A stretch of DNA of 64,000 nt from Paenibacillus crassostreae (GTDB lineage Bacteria > Bacillota > Bacilli > Paenibacillales > Paenibacillaceae): NCBI RefSeq assembly GCF_001857945.1, contig NZ_CP017770.1, forward strand, positions 4,030,001-4,094,000, read 5' to 3'. The notes under the pieces are model-generated. The model saw only the letters and a list, made by a program, of their open reading frames with translations. It ran no database searches and was not told the origin of the DNA. Position numbers and translations under genes: made by a program. Shown here in pieces: positions 55,042 through 64,000 of the stretch (the first letter of the stretch is position 1; each line of letters starts with the position of its first letter).

Positions 55042-55854
55042 TTAGTGTTCTAAACGGTATCCACCATGGAAGACTGGCCCTACATATTCATTAAACTCAA
55101 AACCATTTCGAATCGCAGCTAAGACGAAATCTTTAGCTTTAGCAACCGCCTTATCGACTGATAGACCATTTGCAAGACCACCTGCTATCGCTGCAGCGAA
55201 AGTGCAGCCGGCTCCATGATTGGTTGCAGGCTCAATTTTGTCCGCTGTAAAGACAGTATATTCAGTGCCATTATAGTAGACATCTATAGCTTGTTCACCA
55301 TCTAATGCTTTGCCGCCTTTGACAACGACATGACGAGCACCGAGATTATGAATGAGACGAGCAGCTTCCTTCATATCGTCGATCGATGAGAGTTTACCAA
55401 GACCTGATAGCACGCCAGCTTCAAATAGATTAGGTGTTACTACTGTTGCCAATGGAAGCAATAAATCGCGGATGGCTTGAGCACTCTCGGGATTTAAGAC
55501 TTCGTCTTCCCCTTTACATACCATGACAGGATCGATGACGACATTACTTTGGTTATTATTCTTAATCGCTTGCTCAACTACGTGCACAATCTCCACACTA
55601 CCCAGCATACCCGTTTTCATAGCATCAACCGGTCCACCTGCGAACACGGTCTTCAACTGTTCAGCGACAAGTGTTGCTTCGATCGGATATACACTGTGAT
55701 GCCATCCGTTATCAGGATCCATCGTTACAATGGTAGTTAAAGCGCTGAATCCATATGTGCCATATTCTTCAAAAGTTTTCAAGTCCGCTTGAAGACCTGC
55801 TCCACCACTGGAGTCACTTCCGGCAATAGTTAATGTTTTAATGATCTTTGACAA
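55042..55854 (-). CDS. pdxK: Pyridoxal/pyridoxine kinase (ThiD/PdxK family)
   Basis: A 270-residue ribokinase-fold kinase. It opens LTIAGSDSSGGAGLQADLKTF, has VVIDPVMVCKGEDEVL (near 122), the ATP/anion site ATNHGAGCTFAAAI (near 208) with the catalytic Cys/Asp region, and a normal length. The VCKGEDEVL variant fits the Bacillales pyridoxal kinase group rather than HMP-P kinase; ThiD activity is the alternative. Monocistronic, convergent with the lipoprotein gene. Confidence 0.88.
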   Translation of the reverse strand: MSKIIKTLTIAGSDSSGGAGLQADLKTFEEYGTYGFSALTTIVTMDPDNGWHHSVYPIEATLVAEQLKTVFAGGPVDAMKTGMLGSVEIVHVVEQAIKNNNQSNVVIDPVMVCKGEDEVLNPESAQAIRDLLLPLATVVTPNLFEAGVLSGLGKLSSIDDMKEAARLIHNLGARHVVVKGGKALDGEQAIDVYYNGTEYTVFTADKIEPATNHGAGCTFAAAIAGGLANGLSVDKAVAKAKDFVLAAIRNGFEFNEYVGPVFHGGYRLEH

Positions 55855-56012
55855 TTCAAACGTCCCCTTCTTCTATATCTAGATTATTTAAAATGTGAAT
55901 TGAATTGATTATAACAAAAATCCATGAAAGTTCCATAAACAGATTGAAAAAAACATGAAAATTCTGTTAGTATGTTAGAGTTCGGTCTAATTGTAAACAA
56001 CAAGGTCAATTC

Positions 56013-56438
56013 ATGAAGGGAACTTCTACTATAATGAAATTCATACGAATTATTGCTCAGGTCGTACTGTTATATCTATTTTATTTAGCAGGAGAGTTTG
56101 TTCAAAAGCTTCTTGATCTTCCCATACCGGGAAGTATTGTAGGAATGCTACTGCTCTTCGTTCTGCTATTGTTCAAGACAGTCCCAGTAAGTTGGATTGA
56201 GGATGGATCGAGTACCATCATCTTATATCTTCCGTTATTCTTTATTCCGTCCACTGTAGGGATTGTGAATCACTTAAATATATTTAGTGGCAGAGGATTG
56301 GTAATGATCCTTATTCTTGTGGTTAGTTCAGCAATAACGATTGGTGCGGCAGCCCATACCAGTCAATGGTTAGCACGTAGGAAGCATACTGGACAAGGGG
56401 AAATAAGCGGGCATAAAGAAAGGAGAACTGAAAATTAA
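56013..56438 (+). CDS. cidA: CidA/LrgA-family holin-like protein
   Basis: A 141-residue protein with four membrane helices, the CidA signature LPIPGSIVGMLLLF (near 36) and a charged C-terminal tail. CidA-type proteins form membrane pores or export by-products and influence murein hydrolase activity. The ATG at 56013 has AAGGT upstream; the in-frame ATG 21 bases later is an alternative. The stop overlaps the next start by one base. Confidence 0.88.
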   Translation: MKGTSTIMKFIRIIAQVVLLYLFYLAGEFVQKLLDLPIPGSIVGMLLLFVLLLFKTVPVSWIEDGSSTIILYLPLFFIPSTVGIVNHLNIFSGRGLVMILILVVSSAITIGAAAHTSQWLARRKHTGQGEISGHKERRTEN

Positions 56439-57127
56439 TGATCTTAACTGCAGTGGCAATTGTTCTGATCACGGTATGTATTTATATTGTCATGTCCTTA
56501 ATATATAGTCGTTTTCATACTCCTTTACTCATGCCTGCACTTACAGCTTCTCTTGCTGTTGTGCTCTTGATATTGTTTTTACATATTCCTTATGATACGT
56601 ATATGATTGGTGGCCAATGGATTAACCAATTGTTAGGACCCGCCGTAGTTTCCTTAGCTTATCCATTATATAAACAGCGGTATGTGCTACGTCATAATTT
56701 ACTGGCGATCCTTGGCGGGACAATTATTGGACTTTTTGTAGGGATGTTCAGTGGAATATTGATGGCTATAAGTTTAGGATTTCCTAAATTATATATTCTC
56801 TCCGTTTTACCTAAATCAATTACGACAGCGGTGGCGATTGAAATATCAAGTAATCTGGGAGGGGATCCATCCTTAACCTCTGTATTTGTAATGGTCGCAG
56901 GATTTACAGGAGCTATCGCTGGACCTTTAATCATAAAGTTATTCCGTATAAAAGGTGAGGTTGGAATCGGGATTGGGCTAGGTACAGCCTCCCACGCACT
57001 AGGTACAGCGAAGGCGCTTGAATATGGCGAGAAGTCGGTCTCGATGAGTTCTGTTGCAATGAGTGTGTCTGCAATTGCAGGGTCCATAGTTGCGCCGGTA
57101 GTTGTGTGGTTGTTGTATTCCTTATAA
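56438..57127 (+). CDS. cidB: CidB/LrgB-family antiholin-like protein
   Basis: A 229-residue membrane protein with about seven helices. It includes LPKSITTAVAIEISSNLGG (near 127) and GLGTASHALGTAKALE (near 185), hallmarks of LrgB/CidB. Directly coupled to cidA. Confidence 0.9.
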   Translation: MILTAVAIVLITVCIYIVMSLIYSRFHTPLLMPALTASLAVVLLILFLHIPYDTYMIGGQWINQLLGPAVVSLAYPLYKQRYVLRHNLLAILGGTIIGLFVGMFSGILMAISLGFPKLYILSVLPKSITTAVAIEISSNLGGDPSLTSVFVMVAGFTGAIAGPLIIKLFRIKGEVGIGIGLGTASHALGTAKALEYGEKSVSMSSVAMSVSAIAGSIVAPVVVWLLYSL

Positions 57128-57158
57128 GTATATATTGAAGTGGGAGGTTCAAAAGGAT

Positions 57159-57953
57159 ATGAGTACTACAATATCTGATATCTTACAAGCTTTGAAGGAA
57201 CCAGTGGATCGTATAGAGGCTGGTGTGGATGTTCTATGTTACGGAGATCCGAATGACATCGTGACAGGTATTGCAACGGCATTTGTTGCGAGTCATGATG
57301 TGATCGTAAGAGCGAAATCCTTAGGTGTTAATCTGCTCATTACACATGAAGGTTTATTCTATAGTCACTTTGGAAATAAGCAACTATCAGCAGAGGATCC
57401 AGTGGTTCGGGAGAAACAAAAGTTTATTGAAGAAAGCGGGATGGCTATTTTCCGATATCATGATCATATTCATAAGTATCAACCAGATGGTATTATGACG
57501 GGATTACTACAGGAATTGGAATGGAATGGTAATGTGGAGAAGCATACTTCTTTCGTTACCATTCTGAATTTTGATAACATGACCGTTCATGAAGTAGCGA
57601 ATCATCTGAAGAATAAATTGAATATTCAGCAGGTTCGTGTTGTTGGAGATACCTCAATGCCATGTAGACGTGTAGGGTTATTGGTTGGGTATAGAGGAGG
57701 TGGTGAACAGGTCATTCCATTGTATGAAAGGGAGAATCTCGATTTAATCATATATGGAGAGGGTCCTGAATGGGAAACACCTGAGTATGTACGAGATGCT
57801 GTTTTTCAAAAAAGAAAAAAAGCACTTATAGTATTGGGTCATGCAGAGAGCGAATGGCCTGGTATGAAATATCTGGTGAACTGGATCCAAAGTGAATTTC
57901 CGAGTATACCTGTTCATTTTATCTCCGAAAAGCCGGTATTTCAAATCCTTTAG
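57159..57953 (+). CDS. Nif3-like dinuclear metal-centre protein
   Basis: A 264-residue member of the Nif3/YqfO family with LLITHEGLFYSH (metal ligands near 67), FRYHDHIH (near 100), LIIYGEGPEWETPEYVRDA and VLGHAESEWPGMKYL (near 230). The ATG at 57159 has GGGAGG and AAAAGG upstream. A GTP cyclohydrolase-like activity has been proposed for the family, but its role is not established. Follows cidB by 31 bp. Confidence 0.8.
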   Translation: MSTTISDILQALKEPVDRIEAGVDVLCYGDPNDIVTGIATAFVASHDVIVRAKSLGVNLLITHEGLFYSHFGNKQLSAEDPVVREKQKFIEESGMAIFRYHDHIHKYQPDGIMTGLLQELEWNGNVEKHTSFVTILNFDNMTVHEVANHLKNKLNIQQVRVVGDTSMPCRRVGLLVGYRGGGEQVIPLYERENLDLIIYGEGPEWETPEYVRDAVFQKRKKALIVLGHAESEWPGMKYLVNWIQSEFPSIPVHFISEKPVFQIL

Positions 57954-57994
57954 CTTGTAATACGAAACTATACATAACTAAATTGTTAAATATT

Positions 57995-58024
57995 GCATAT
58001 CCCTGGAAAATGATGAGCATAATA
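57995..58024 (+). promoter_or_regulatory. Forespore sigma-G/F-type promoter of the catalase gene
   Basis: GCATA (57995-57999), an 18-base spacer and CATAATA (58018-58024) match the sigma-G consensus. No PerR box is seen in the 100-bp gap. Confidence 0.55.
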
Positions 58025-58053
58025 ATGGATACATTTAAAGGAGGGTATGCGGA

Positions 58054-59745
58054 GTGAGTGACAAAGGAACAAGCGGAAGTAGTAAGTGGGAAAAAAAAGC
58101 TCTGGAAAAGTCAGTTCAAGGAGTGGGAAGCCCAACAGATCCACGAATGGCTCAAGGTGAAGATAAAATGACATTGACTAATCGTCAGGGACATCCCGTT
58201 GATAATAACCAGAGTATGCGGACGGTTGGTAGACGGGGTCCCACAACGATGGAAAATTACGACTTTATCGAGAAGATCACTCATTTTGATCGGGAAAGAA
58301 TTCCCGAAAGGGTTGTTCACGCACGTGGTGCAGGGGCTCATGGGTTCTTCGAGACATACGGGACGGTTGGCGACGAGCCTATCACGAAGTATACACGAGC
58401 CAAACTTTTTCAACAGAAAGGAACGCAGACGCCTGTTTTTGTTCGATTTTCAACTGTCACTCATGGCAATCACTCTCCAGAGACATTACGAGATCCGAGA
58501 GGTTTTGCAGTTAAGTTTTATACAGAGGATGGTAATTGGGATCTAGTTGGCAACAATTTGAAAGTGTTCTTTATAAGAGATGCAATCAAATTTCCAGATC
58601 TCATACATGCCTTTAAACCTGATCCAGTTACGAATATCCAGGATGGAGTACGTATTTTTGATTTCATTATGAATACACCCGAAGCATTAATGATGATTAC
58701 ATTCTTGTTCTCACCTTGGGGAATTCCAGCTAATTATAGGCAAATGCAAGGCTCGGGAGTAAATACTTATAAATGGGTGAATGAGCAGGGAGAAGCGGTT
58801 ATAGTGAAATACCATTGGGAACCTAAACAAGGGATCAAGAACTTGACGCAACAAGAAGCAGAGGATATCCAAGGTAAGAATTTCAATCATGCTACGCAAG
58901 ATTTATATGAGGCTATCGAATCCGGTGAATTTCCAGAATGGGAATTTTGTGTCCAGATCATGAGTGATGATGATCATCCAGAACTTGATTTCGATCCTCT
59001 GGATGATACGAAGCTGTGGCCTACGGATAAATTTCCGTTTCTTCCTGTCGGACGTATGGTTCTGAACCGGAACCCAATCGATTATTTTGCTGAAGTGGAA
59101 CAAGTAGCTTTCGGTACCGGAGTGCTTGTGGATGGGCTTGATTTCTCGGATGACAAAATGCTTCAAGGGCGTACACTATCGTATTCGGACACTCAGAGAT
59201 ATCGGGTAGGGCCTAATTACTTACAATTGCCTATTAATGCTCCCAAAAAGCATGTAGCTACGAACCAACGTGGTGGTCAAATGGATTATCGTGTAGACAT
59301 TGCGCCAGGACAGAATCCACATATCAATTACGAACCTTCAACCCTAGGTGGGTTGCATGAGGCAACGAAGATAGGTAAAGAGTACACACCTCACGTGGAG
59401 GGTGAATTAGTTCGGCAAGTCATTGATCGTACGAATAACTTCAAATATGCAGGTGAGCAATATCGGAAGTTCGAAGATTGGGAACGTGACGATCTCATTA
59501 CCAATCTAGTGAATACACTGAAACCTGCTCTCCAACATATTCAACAAGGAATGACGGATTTGTTCACCAAGTGTGATCCGGATTATGGTCGTAGAGTAGG
59601 TGAAGGGTTAGGGATAGGGATAAAAAATGGGATACAGTCAAATAAATCGGATACCGAATTTGGTGGTCGACCTATAGGAACTAGCCATACCGATGAGGGT
59701 GTGCAAGATGCAGAAAATAAAGGACATTCAGCTGATCCTTATTAA
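58054..59745 (+). CDS. Monofunctional haem catalase, long form
   Basis: A 563-residue catalase with the active-site segment [12 protein letters not shown] (His near 90), [25 protein letters not shown] (Asn and proximal region near 130-155), and the haem-ligating Tyr in [12 protein letters not shown] (near 376). A 60-residue N-terminal extension and a long Gly/Asn-rich tail are unusual. GTG start fixed by AAAGGAGGG 8 bases upstream. Forespore-type promoter upstream suggests a KatX-like spore catalase that protects germinating spores; the class is inferred. Confidence 0.93.
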   Translation: MSDKGTSGSSKWEKKALEKSVQGVGSPTDPRMAQGEDKMTLTNRQGHPVDNNQSMRTVGRRGPTTMENYDFIEKITHFDRERIPERVVHARGAGAHGFFETYGTVGDEPITKYTRAKLFQQKGTQTPVFVRFSTVTHGNHSPETLRDPRGFAVKFYTEDGNWDLVGNNLKVFFIRDAIKFPDLIHAFKPDPVTNIQDGVRIFDFIMNTPEALMMITFLFSPWGIPANYRQMQGSGVNTYKWVNEQGEAVIVKYHWEPKQGIKNLTQQEAEDIQGKNFNHATQDLYEAIESGEFPEWEFCVQIMSDDDHPELDFDPLDDTKLWPTDKFPFLPVGRMVLNRNPIDYFAEVEQVAFGTGVLVDGLDFSDDKMLQGRTLSYSDTQRYRVGPNYLQLPINAPKKHVATNQRGGQMDYRVDIAPGQNPHINYEPSTLGGLHEATKIGKEYTPHVEGELVRQVIDRTNNFKYAGEQYRKFEDWERDDLITNLVNTLKPALQHIQQGMTDLFTKCDPDYGRRVGEGLGIGIKNGIQSNKSDTEFGGRPIGTSHTDEGVQDAENKGHSADPY

Positions 59746-59772
59746 AATAAGAAAATAAATGTAAAAGATAAA

Positions 59773-59818
59773 TAGAGCCTGTCTACTAGAGATTTCTGGG
59801 TGGCAGGTTCTATTTTAT
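59773..59818 (+). terminator. Terminator of the catalase gene
   Basis: TAGAGCCTGTC pairs with GGCAGGTTCTA (two wobble pairs) with a T-rich tail. Confidence 0.7.
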
Positions 59819-59925
59819 TCGGAAAAGAACATCTTAAAATAGAAACTTCACTAAAATATGGTAATAATGTATAATGGGTGATATTGTGAATTTTTATTAT
59901 TTCCTCATAAAAGGAGAACATGCCG

Positions 59926-60951
59926 TTGTCTACCATTACTATGAAACCTAATTTATTCATTGGATCAGCGAGGGAATCAATAAGATATGCTAGCGCGATA
60001 CAATCTCAAATCGGAAGATCGGTTCAGGTTACGCCTTGGTTTGCAGGGGCATTTAGTGCCAATGAGTATACGATGGAATCATTAGAACGTATTCTAGATC
60101 AAAGTGATTATGGAATATTTGTATTTTCACCAGATGATGTTGCACTAATTCGAGGAAAACATGTGTTTATTACAAGGGATAATACAATCTTTGAAATGGG
60201 TCTGTTTTGGGGAAAACTAAGAAGGAATCGTGTGTTTTGCATTGTTCCACAAGAAGTATCCCAAAGAGATGATCTTGTTATGGGCGTCAATGTTGCTCAA
60301 TTTCATTTACTTTCAGATCTTGCAGGTTTAACAATTTTGGAATATGAGTGTCGTAATGATCGTAATTATGAAGCAGCGGTTACTGCGGCTTGCATAAAGA
60401 TTCTGGATATTATTGAACGAGAGAAACATTTTATCGATCCGATGCTCCTTCTTAAGAAGAAAGAGGAAGAACTACAACAAAAGCAGAGTATTCTTCACTT
60501 CTTTTGGGAGTTCAATCGTAATGTGACAGTTCCAGAAGATCAGAAATATCATGCATTAAGTGAAGCAGTACGTAACTCATTCATCTCACCAGTGAATTGT
60601 CGTGTAACTGGTGCAGCCTTTTGGCAGAAAAGTGGAAGCGAGGGTATCCGACAAGTTGGCGGGAATGTTGGAAGGGGGAAATTTTATCCATTTAATGTTA
60701 ATGAATTGGATCAAATGTCACAAACGATTTATGTGATCGACGTATATAATAGTGGTAAGTGGACGTTCTTCAAACGAAAGGAAGTTGCGGACGTATATGT
60801 GCTATGTTATCCTTTAGGTAGGGAGCATGTCCTATCTGTTCACATATCAGGTGTTGAAATGATACCTGAAGGTAATCTAGAGGATATAGTCTCATATAAT
60901 GATGAACTACTTCGTACCATAAGGCATTTAGTTGGAGGGGAAACCAAATGA
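59926..60951 (+). CDS. TIR-domain protein (Cap12/PF10137-type) with C-terminal GAF-like domain
   Basis: Residues about 1-155 match the TIR-like domain of CD-NTase-associated Cap12 effectors: LFIGSARE, ITPWF-like strand (VTPWFAGAF), DYGIFVFSPDDVALIRGK, TRDNTIFEMGLFWGKL (candidate catalytic Glu) and LAGLTILEYE. A coiled linker precedes a C-terminal domain (about 185-335) with GAF-like composition (VTGAAFWQK, IYVIDVYNSGKWTF). TTG 59926 has AAGGAG 9 bases upstream; ATG 59920 is only 3 bases away. No cyclase or Argonaute gene is nearby. A role as an NAD-consuming effector or ligand sensor is inference. Confidence 0.8.
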   Translation: MSTITMKPNLFIGSARESIRYASAIQSQIGRSVQVTPWFAGAFSANEYTMESLERILDQSDYGIFVFSPDDVALIRGKHVFITRDNTIFEMGLFWGKLRRNRVFCIVPQEVSQRDDLVMGVNVAQFHLLSDLAGLTILEYECRNDRNYEAAVTAACIKILDIIEREKHFIDPMLLLKKKEEELQQKQSILHFFWEFNRNVTVPEDQKYHALSEAVRNSFISPVNCRVTGAAFWQKSGSEGIRQVGGNVGRGKFYPFNVNELDQMSQTIYVIDVYNSGKWTFFKRKEVADVYVLCYPLGREHVLSVHISGVEMIPEGNLEDIVSYNDELLRTIRHLVGGETK

Positions 60952-61211
60952 ATAACAACGACAACGTTAGGCAATCTCGGCATAATTTACCCGCCAAAGG
61001 ACCTTGGGTAGCGAAGGATGAGACAACAATTATTAGAAGTACATCTATACCTAGAGGAAGATCAGTATCTAGAGCAAATCGTATGAGTGTTAAAACTCCT
61101 AAGTCACAAGGGAAAATATTATTTGTCGGGCCATCAATAGAAGGAAGCGATAAAGAGTATATAAAAGTTCTTAGTGGAACGGTTAATGATCACAAACCTT
61201 CATTCGCATAA
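60948..61211 (+). CDS. Small basic partner protein, 87 aa
   Basis: Overlaps the TIR gene by ATGA, so it is translationally coupled. Strongly basic N-terminal two thirds (IIRSTSIPRGRSVSRANRMSV) and a C-terminal beta-like LFVGPSIEGSDKEYIKVLSG. No recognised family; the C-terminal part opens with LFVGPSIEGS, loosely echoing the first strand of the TIR domain (LFIGSARES), though too short to claim homology. Probably acts with the TIR protein. Confidence 0.7.
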   Translation: MNNNDNVRQSRHNLPAKGPWVAKDETTIIRSTSIPRGRSVSRANRMSVKTPKSQGKILFVGPSIEGSDKEYIKVLSGTVNDHKPSFA

Positions 61212-61251
61212 TTAAATATATTGTTAAAATTTAACAAAACTCTAATACAAG

Positions 61252-61289
61252 AACAAGGTGGATGTTAGTAACAACCATCTTGTTTTTTT
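61252..61289 (+). terminator. Terminator of the TIR gene pair
   Basis: AACAAGGTGG pairs with CCATCTTGTT (one wobble) followed by a T-run. It lies just before the convergent ligD. Confidence 0.85.
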
Positions 61290-61298
61290 GTTCGTCCA

Positions 61299-62192
61299 TT
61301 AATTATCATCGTGATCTCCGAATCCAATTAATTTAGGCTGGCGAAGTAGACCAGAGTCTGTAAATTCTAGGGCTGTTACTTTACATGGGAAATGCACACT
61401 TAACCATACGATTTTAGATTTTTTCATGCCTTGCGATAGTGAAGGAAAAGGGCATTCTCCAGGATGGTCTTGCATAAAACTTTGTAGTACTTTTTTTGTT
61501 GCGTTATCCAATCCGGATACATGTCCTATGTACCGATCTTCGTATTTCAATACAAGACTAGATATTTGCCCATTTCTTAATTTAATTCCGACCACATCTC
61601 CTACGAGACGAACCTCTTTCCTCTTTTTGAACCAATCTTTGTGTTTTTTACCTTCGGTATATGGACTGTCTAAGCGTTTCGATATAATCCCTTCCCATTC
61701 ACGTTCATTAAGCCAATCCCATAATGCTTGTCCATCTTCAAATAGATCCGTTACGAATAGACGTGGATCTTTCGTTGGAAATTTTGCTAATAGTCGACGA
61801 TATCGCTCATGAAACGGTAGGTTACGTACATCGACGTAATTATCGTATAGTATATCGAACATAACAAAAATAAGCGATTCATCGTAAGTGCGTTTCCGCA
61901 CCCCTAGACGTACTCGTTGAAAATTGGGTCTAGTTCCATCAAAGTAAGCTATCTCACCATCAAGTACACACGGTCCAATCTTTAATGGTTCTAACAAGGT
62001 TACAATTTCAGGAAAGGTAACGTTTCGTGGTTCTAGGCGTCGCGAGAAAAGTTCTACTGCACCGTTACCATCTAATCGAACTAACGTTCGAACTCCGTCC
62101 CATTTGATTTGATATCCCCATTCAGATCCTGTTGGTATATTGGGAGAAGTAATGGGGGCCATGGGTATAGAGGGAAGTGACATGTGATTCAT
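61299..62192 (-). CDS. ligD: ATP-dependent DNA ligase (LigD ligase domain)
   Basis: A 297-residue ligase-only LigD. Motif I is YQIKWDGVR (adenylated Lys near 30), motif III LIFVMFDILY, motif IV EGIISKR and motif V DWFKKRK. It seals breaks in non-homologous end joining together with Ku. It lacks the primase and nuclease domains of full LigD; whether those are encoded elsewhere is unknown. Its start overlaps the Ku stop as ATGA, so they form one operon. Confidence 0.88.
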   Translation of the reverse strand: MNHMSLPSIPMAPITSPNIPTGSEWGYQIKWDGVRTLVRLDGNGAVELFSRRLEPRNVTFPEIVTLLEPLKIGPCVLDGEIAYFDGTRPNFQRVRLGVRKRTYDESLIFVMFDILYDNYVDVRNLPFHERYRRLLAKFPTKDPRLFVTDLFEDGQALWDWLNEREWEGIISKRLDSPYTEGKKHKDWFKKRKEVRLVGDVVGIKLRNGQISSLVLKYEDRYIGHVSGLDNATKKVLQSFMQDHPGECPFPSLSQGMKKSKIVWLSVHFPCKVTALEFTDSGLLRQPKLIGFGDHDDN

Positions 62193-62982
62193 GATACGTT
62201 ATCCTTAGGCTTTTTACGTGTAGATGTTCTTTTTCTCTTGGGTGACGATATGCCTGATGGGTTTTTAGTCGCATCAAGACTTGCTTGTAAAGCGGCCATA
62301 AGGTCTATTACATTGCTTCGGGCAGAAGCGGGTGCAGCTACAATATCCTCTATGCTCTCACCAGCAATCTTCTGCTCAATTAATTCAATTAATTGAATCC
62401 GGTAATCATCTGTGTATTTTGTTGGGTCAAATGTTTCTTTTAGCTGTTCTATAAGCATTTTGGCCATAGAAAGCTCTTTATCATTAACCGTTGTTTGTTC
62501 TGGTAAATTGGGGACTTGGGATATATTGCGAATTTCATCAGGGAAGAACATCGTCTCTAGACAAAGACAATTACCCACGACTCGTATCGCTGCTAGACTG
62601 CTTTTATTTCGAATGGATATTTTTGCAATGCCAATTTTTCCAGTTTGATTAATGGCCTCTACTAAAAGGCTATAAGCACTAGAACCAGCCATATAACAAA
62701 ATCAAGTATTTTTATTGTTTTAGCGGATTCTGTCTTGATATGCTCAAGCTCATCTTCTTTGACGATAACGAATTTATCTTTTTCATATTCAAAGCCTTTC
62801 ACGATATCTACTGATGCAATTTCCTTATCGCAATGTTGACATTTCTTAGCATATGAAATCGGCATTCCACATTCTTTGTGTAAACTACGGAAATGAATAT
62901 CCTTATCCTCTGTAGCAGAGTGCATTTTTACGGGTACATGAACGAGTCCGAAGCTGATTGCGCCTTTCCAAACAGTATGCAT
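62189..62982 (-). pseudogene. ku: Ku end-joining protein disrupted by internal deletion
   Basis: The 5' part from ATG 62982 encodes Ku residues 1 to about 96 (HTVWKGAISFGLVHVPVKM, FRSLHKECGMPISYAKKC, ending KTIKILDFV) and then shifts out of frame to a stop. From 62692 the second frame resumes with AGSSAYSLLVEAINQTGKIGIAKI and continues to the normal C-terminus (SNVIDLMAALQASL, basic tail). The stretch expected between (the conserved DLEEIDPIYFDKPYYL-like strand, about 20 residues) is missing, and the frame differs by one or two bases. The Ku core barrel is therefore interrupted. Confidence 0.85.
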
Positions 62983-63204
62983 ATAGATCGCCCACCTTCT
63001 TATTTTCGATTAAGGTGCACTAAAGAATCGTTTTTAATACAGGAACTTCACAAGGACATAAGTAATAGAGGTAGAGCAAATATCTTATTGATACATACAC
63101 GATAGAACTGTTATACTAAAAGGTTTGATGAGTTGATTTAATAATATAAGGTTATATGATAATATCCACTTAAAAATATATAGGTTAAAGATAAAGGAGA
63201 TTTT
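62983..63204. other. Divergent intergenic region between ku and the DEAD-box gene
   Basis: AT-rich; no clear operator is visible. AAGGTGG serves the ku start on the minus strand, and AAAGGAG serves the helicase. Confidence 0.4.
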
Positions 63205-64000
63205 ATGACATTTACAGATTTAGGGATGATACCATCCATTATAAAAGCGCTAGAAGAAGAGAACTACTCAACCCCAACACCGATTCAAGAGCAAGCGATT
63301 CCATCAGTTTTAGCGGGAAGAGATTTATTAGGATGTGCTCAGACCGGAACAGGAAAAACAGCAGCTTTTGCACTCCCAATAATACAACGACTAAGCGAAC
63401 AACAAGGTGCGGGGAATGTTCCACACCGTATTCGTTCTTTAATCCTAACTCCGACTAGGGAGCTTGCACTTCAAATTCATGAGAATATTGAAGCATATGC
63501 TCGTTATACCCGTTTACGGTGTTGTGCTATATTTGGTGGGGTTTCACAAAAGGTGCAGGAGAGATCTTTACAACAGGGAGTCGATATTCTTGTAGCTACA
63601 CCAGGGCGACTTATAGATTTAATGAATCAAAAATGTATTGATTTACAGCATGTCCAAATATTCGTACTAGATGAGGCAGATCGGATGTTAGATATGGGGT
63701 TTATTCATGATGTGAAGAAAATAATCGCCAAAATTCCATTAAAGAAACAGACATTATTGTTCTCAGCAACCATGCCTCCAGAAATATCCAAGATGGTGAA
63801 GTCACTTTTAGTTGATCCAGTGAAAGTGGAGATCACACCTGTGTCCTCAACTGCTAACCGTATAGAACAGTCCGTTTACTTTGTAGATAAAGGAAACAAA
63901 CAAAAGTTATTAACTTATCTTTTAGAAAATAAATCAATCACTTCCGCTCTTGTGTTCACTCGGACAAAGCATGGTGCGAACCGTGTAGTACGAGAGTTAG
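63205..64000 (+). CDS. DEAD-box RNA helicase, partial at window end
   Basis: ATG 63205 behind AAAGGAG. Motifs run in order: Q-motif TPIQEQAIP, Walker A CAQTGTGKT, Ia TPTRELALQ, GG doublet, Ib TPGRLID, DEAD box VLDEADRML and SAT motif FSATMPP, then LVFTRTKHG opens the second lobe. The window ends at about residue 265, so the C-terminus is not visible. The pattern is RhlE/CshA-like; it unwinds RNA in cold response or RNA turnover. Confidence 0.92.
   Translation, partial: MTFTDLGMIPSIIKALEEENYSTPTPIQEQAIPSVLAGRDLLGCAQTGTGKTAAFALPIIQRLSEQQGAGNVPHRIRSLILTPTRELALQIHENIEAYARYTRLRCCAIFGGVSQKVQERSLQQGVDILVATPGRLIDLMNQKCIDLQHVQIFVLDEADRMLDMGFIHDVKKIIAKIPLKKQTLLFSATMPPEISKMVKSLLVDPVKVEITPVSSTANRIEQSVYFVDKGNKQKLLTYLLENKSITSALVFTRTKHGANRVVREL

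Overview
The window looks like the chromosome of a low-GC, spore-forming Firmicute, most likely Paenibacillus. This rests on gene content and order (YqhH/YqhG pair, YqzE-like and HflK/HflC proteins, a CwlD-type amidase, a B12-dependent ribonucleotide reductase, Ku/LigD), frequent TTG/GTG starts behind strong Shine-Dalgarno sites, and carbohydrate regulators of AraC type. The species cannot be read from the sequence alone.

Layout. 1-22.5 kb is AT-rich core chromosome: the 3' end of a YhaN-like ATPase, a YkvI-type permease, xpt, small conserved genes around a decayed tRNA-Leu fragment, a two-component system plus FtsX-type ABC exporter (4.5-10 kb), a CwlD-type amidase, hflK-hflC, yqzE, yqhH-yqhG, nrdJ under two NrdR boxes, a MarR-GNAT pair, and a guanidine-I riboswitch driving a paired SMR exporter. 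22.7-49.3 kb is a visibly more GC-rich accessory region devoted to plant polysaccharide (arabinoxylan, galactoside and fucoside side chains). It holds two GH27, three GH43, one GH95, a CE2 and a type-B esterase, a broken CE1 esterase, a CUT1 sugar importer without its ATPase, and three AraC regulators. Between 26.2 and 30.7 kb it is scarred: IS110 and IS3 relics, a broken phosphotransferase, a truncated 5' copy of the methionine-synthase-like gene found intact at 48.1 kb, and a shredded GH8 gene.

49.3-64 kb returns to AT-rich sequence: a TetR-like stub, a YtrA-type regulator/ABC operon, a DUF4386 protein, ribA followed by an lspA-like frame without a normal start, pdxK, cidAB-like genes, a Nif3-like gene, a catalase with a forespore-type promoter, a TIR-domain protein with a small partner (candidate defence pair), and ligD beside a ku gene broken by an internal deletion. 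The window ends inside a DEAD-box helicase.

In the sugar island the likely flow is extracellular depolymerisation elsewhere, uptake of oligosaccharides by the SBP/permease set, then intracellular trimming. None of the glycosidases shows a signal peptide, and the esterases remove acetyl or feruloyl groups. Several cre-like sites suggest CcpA control.
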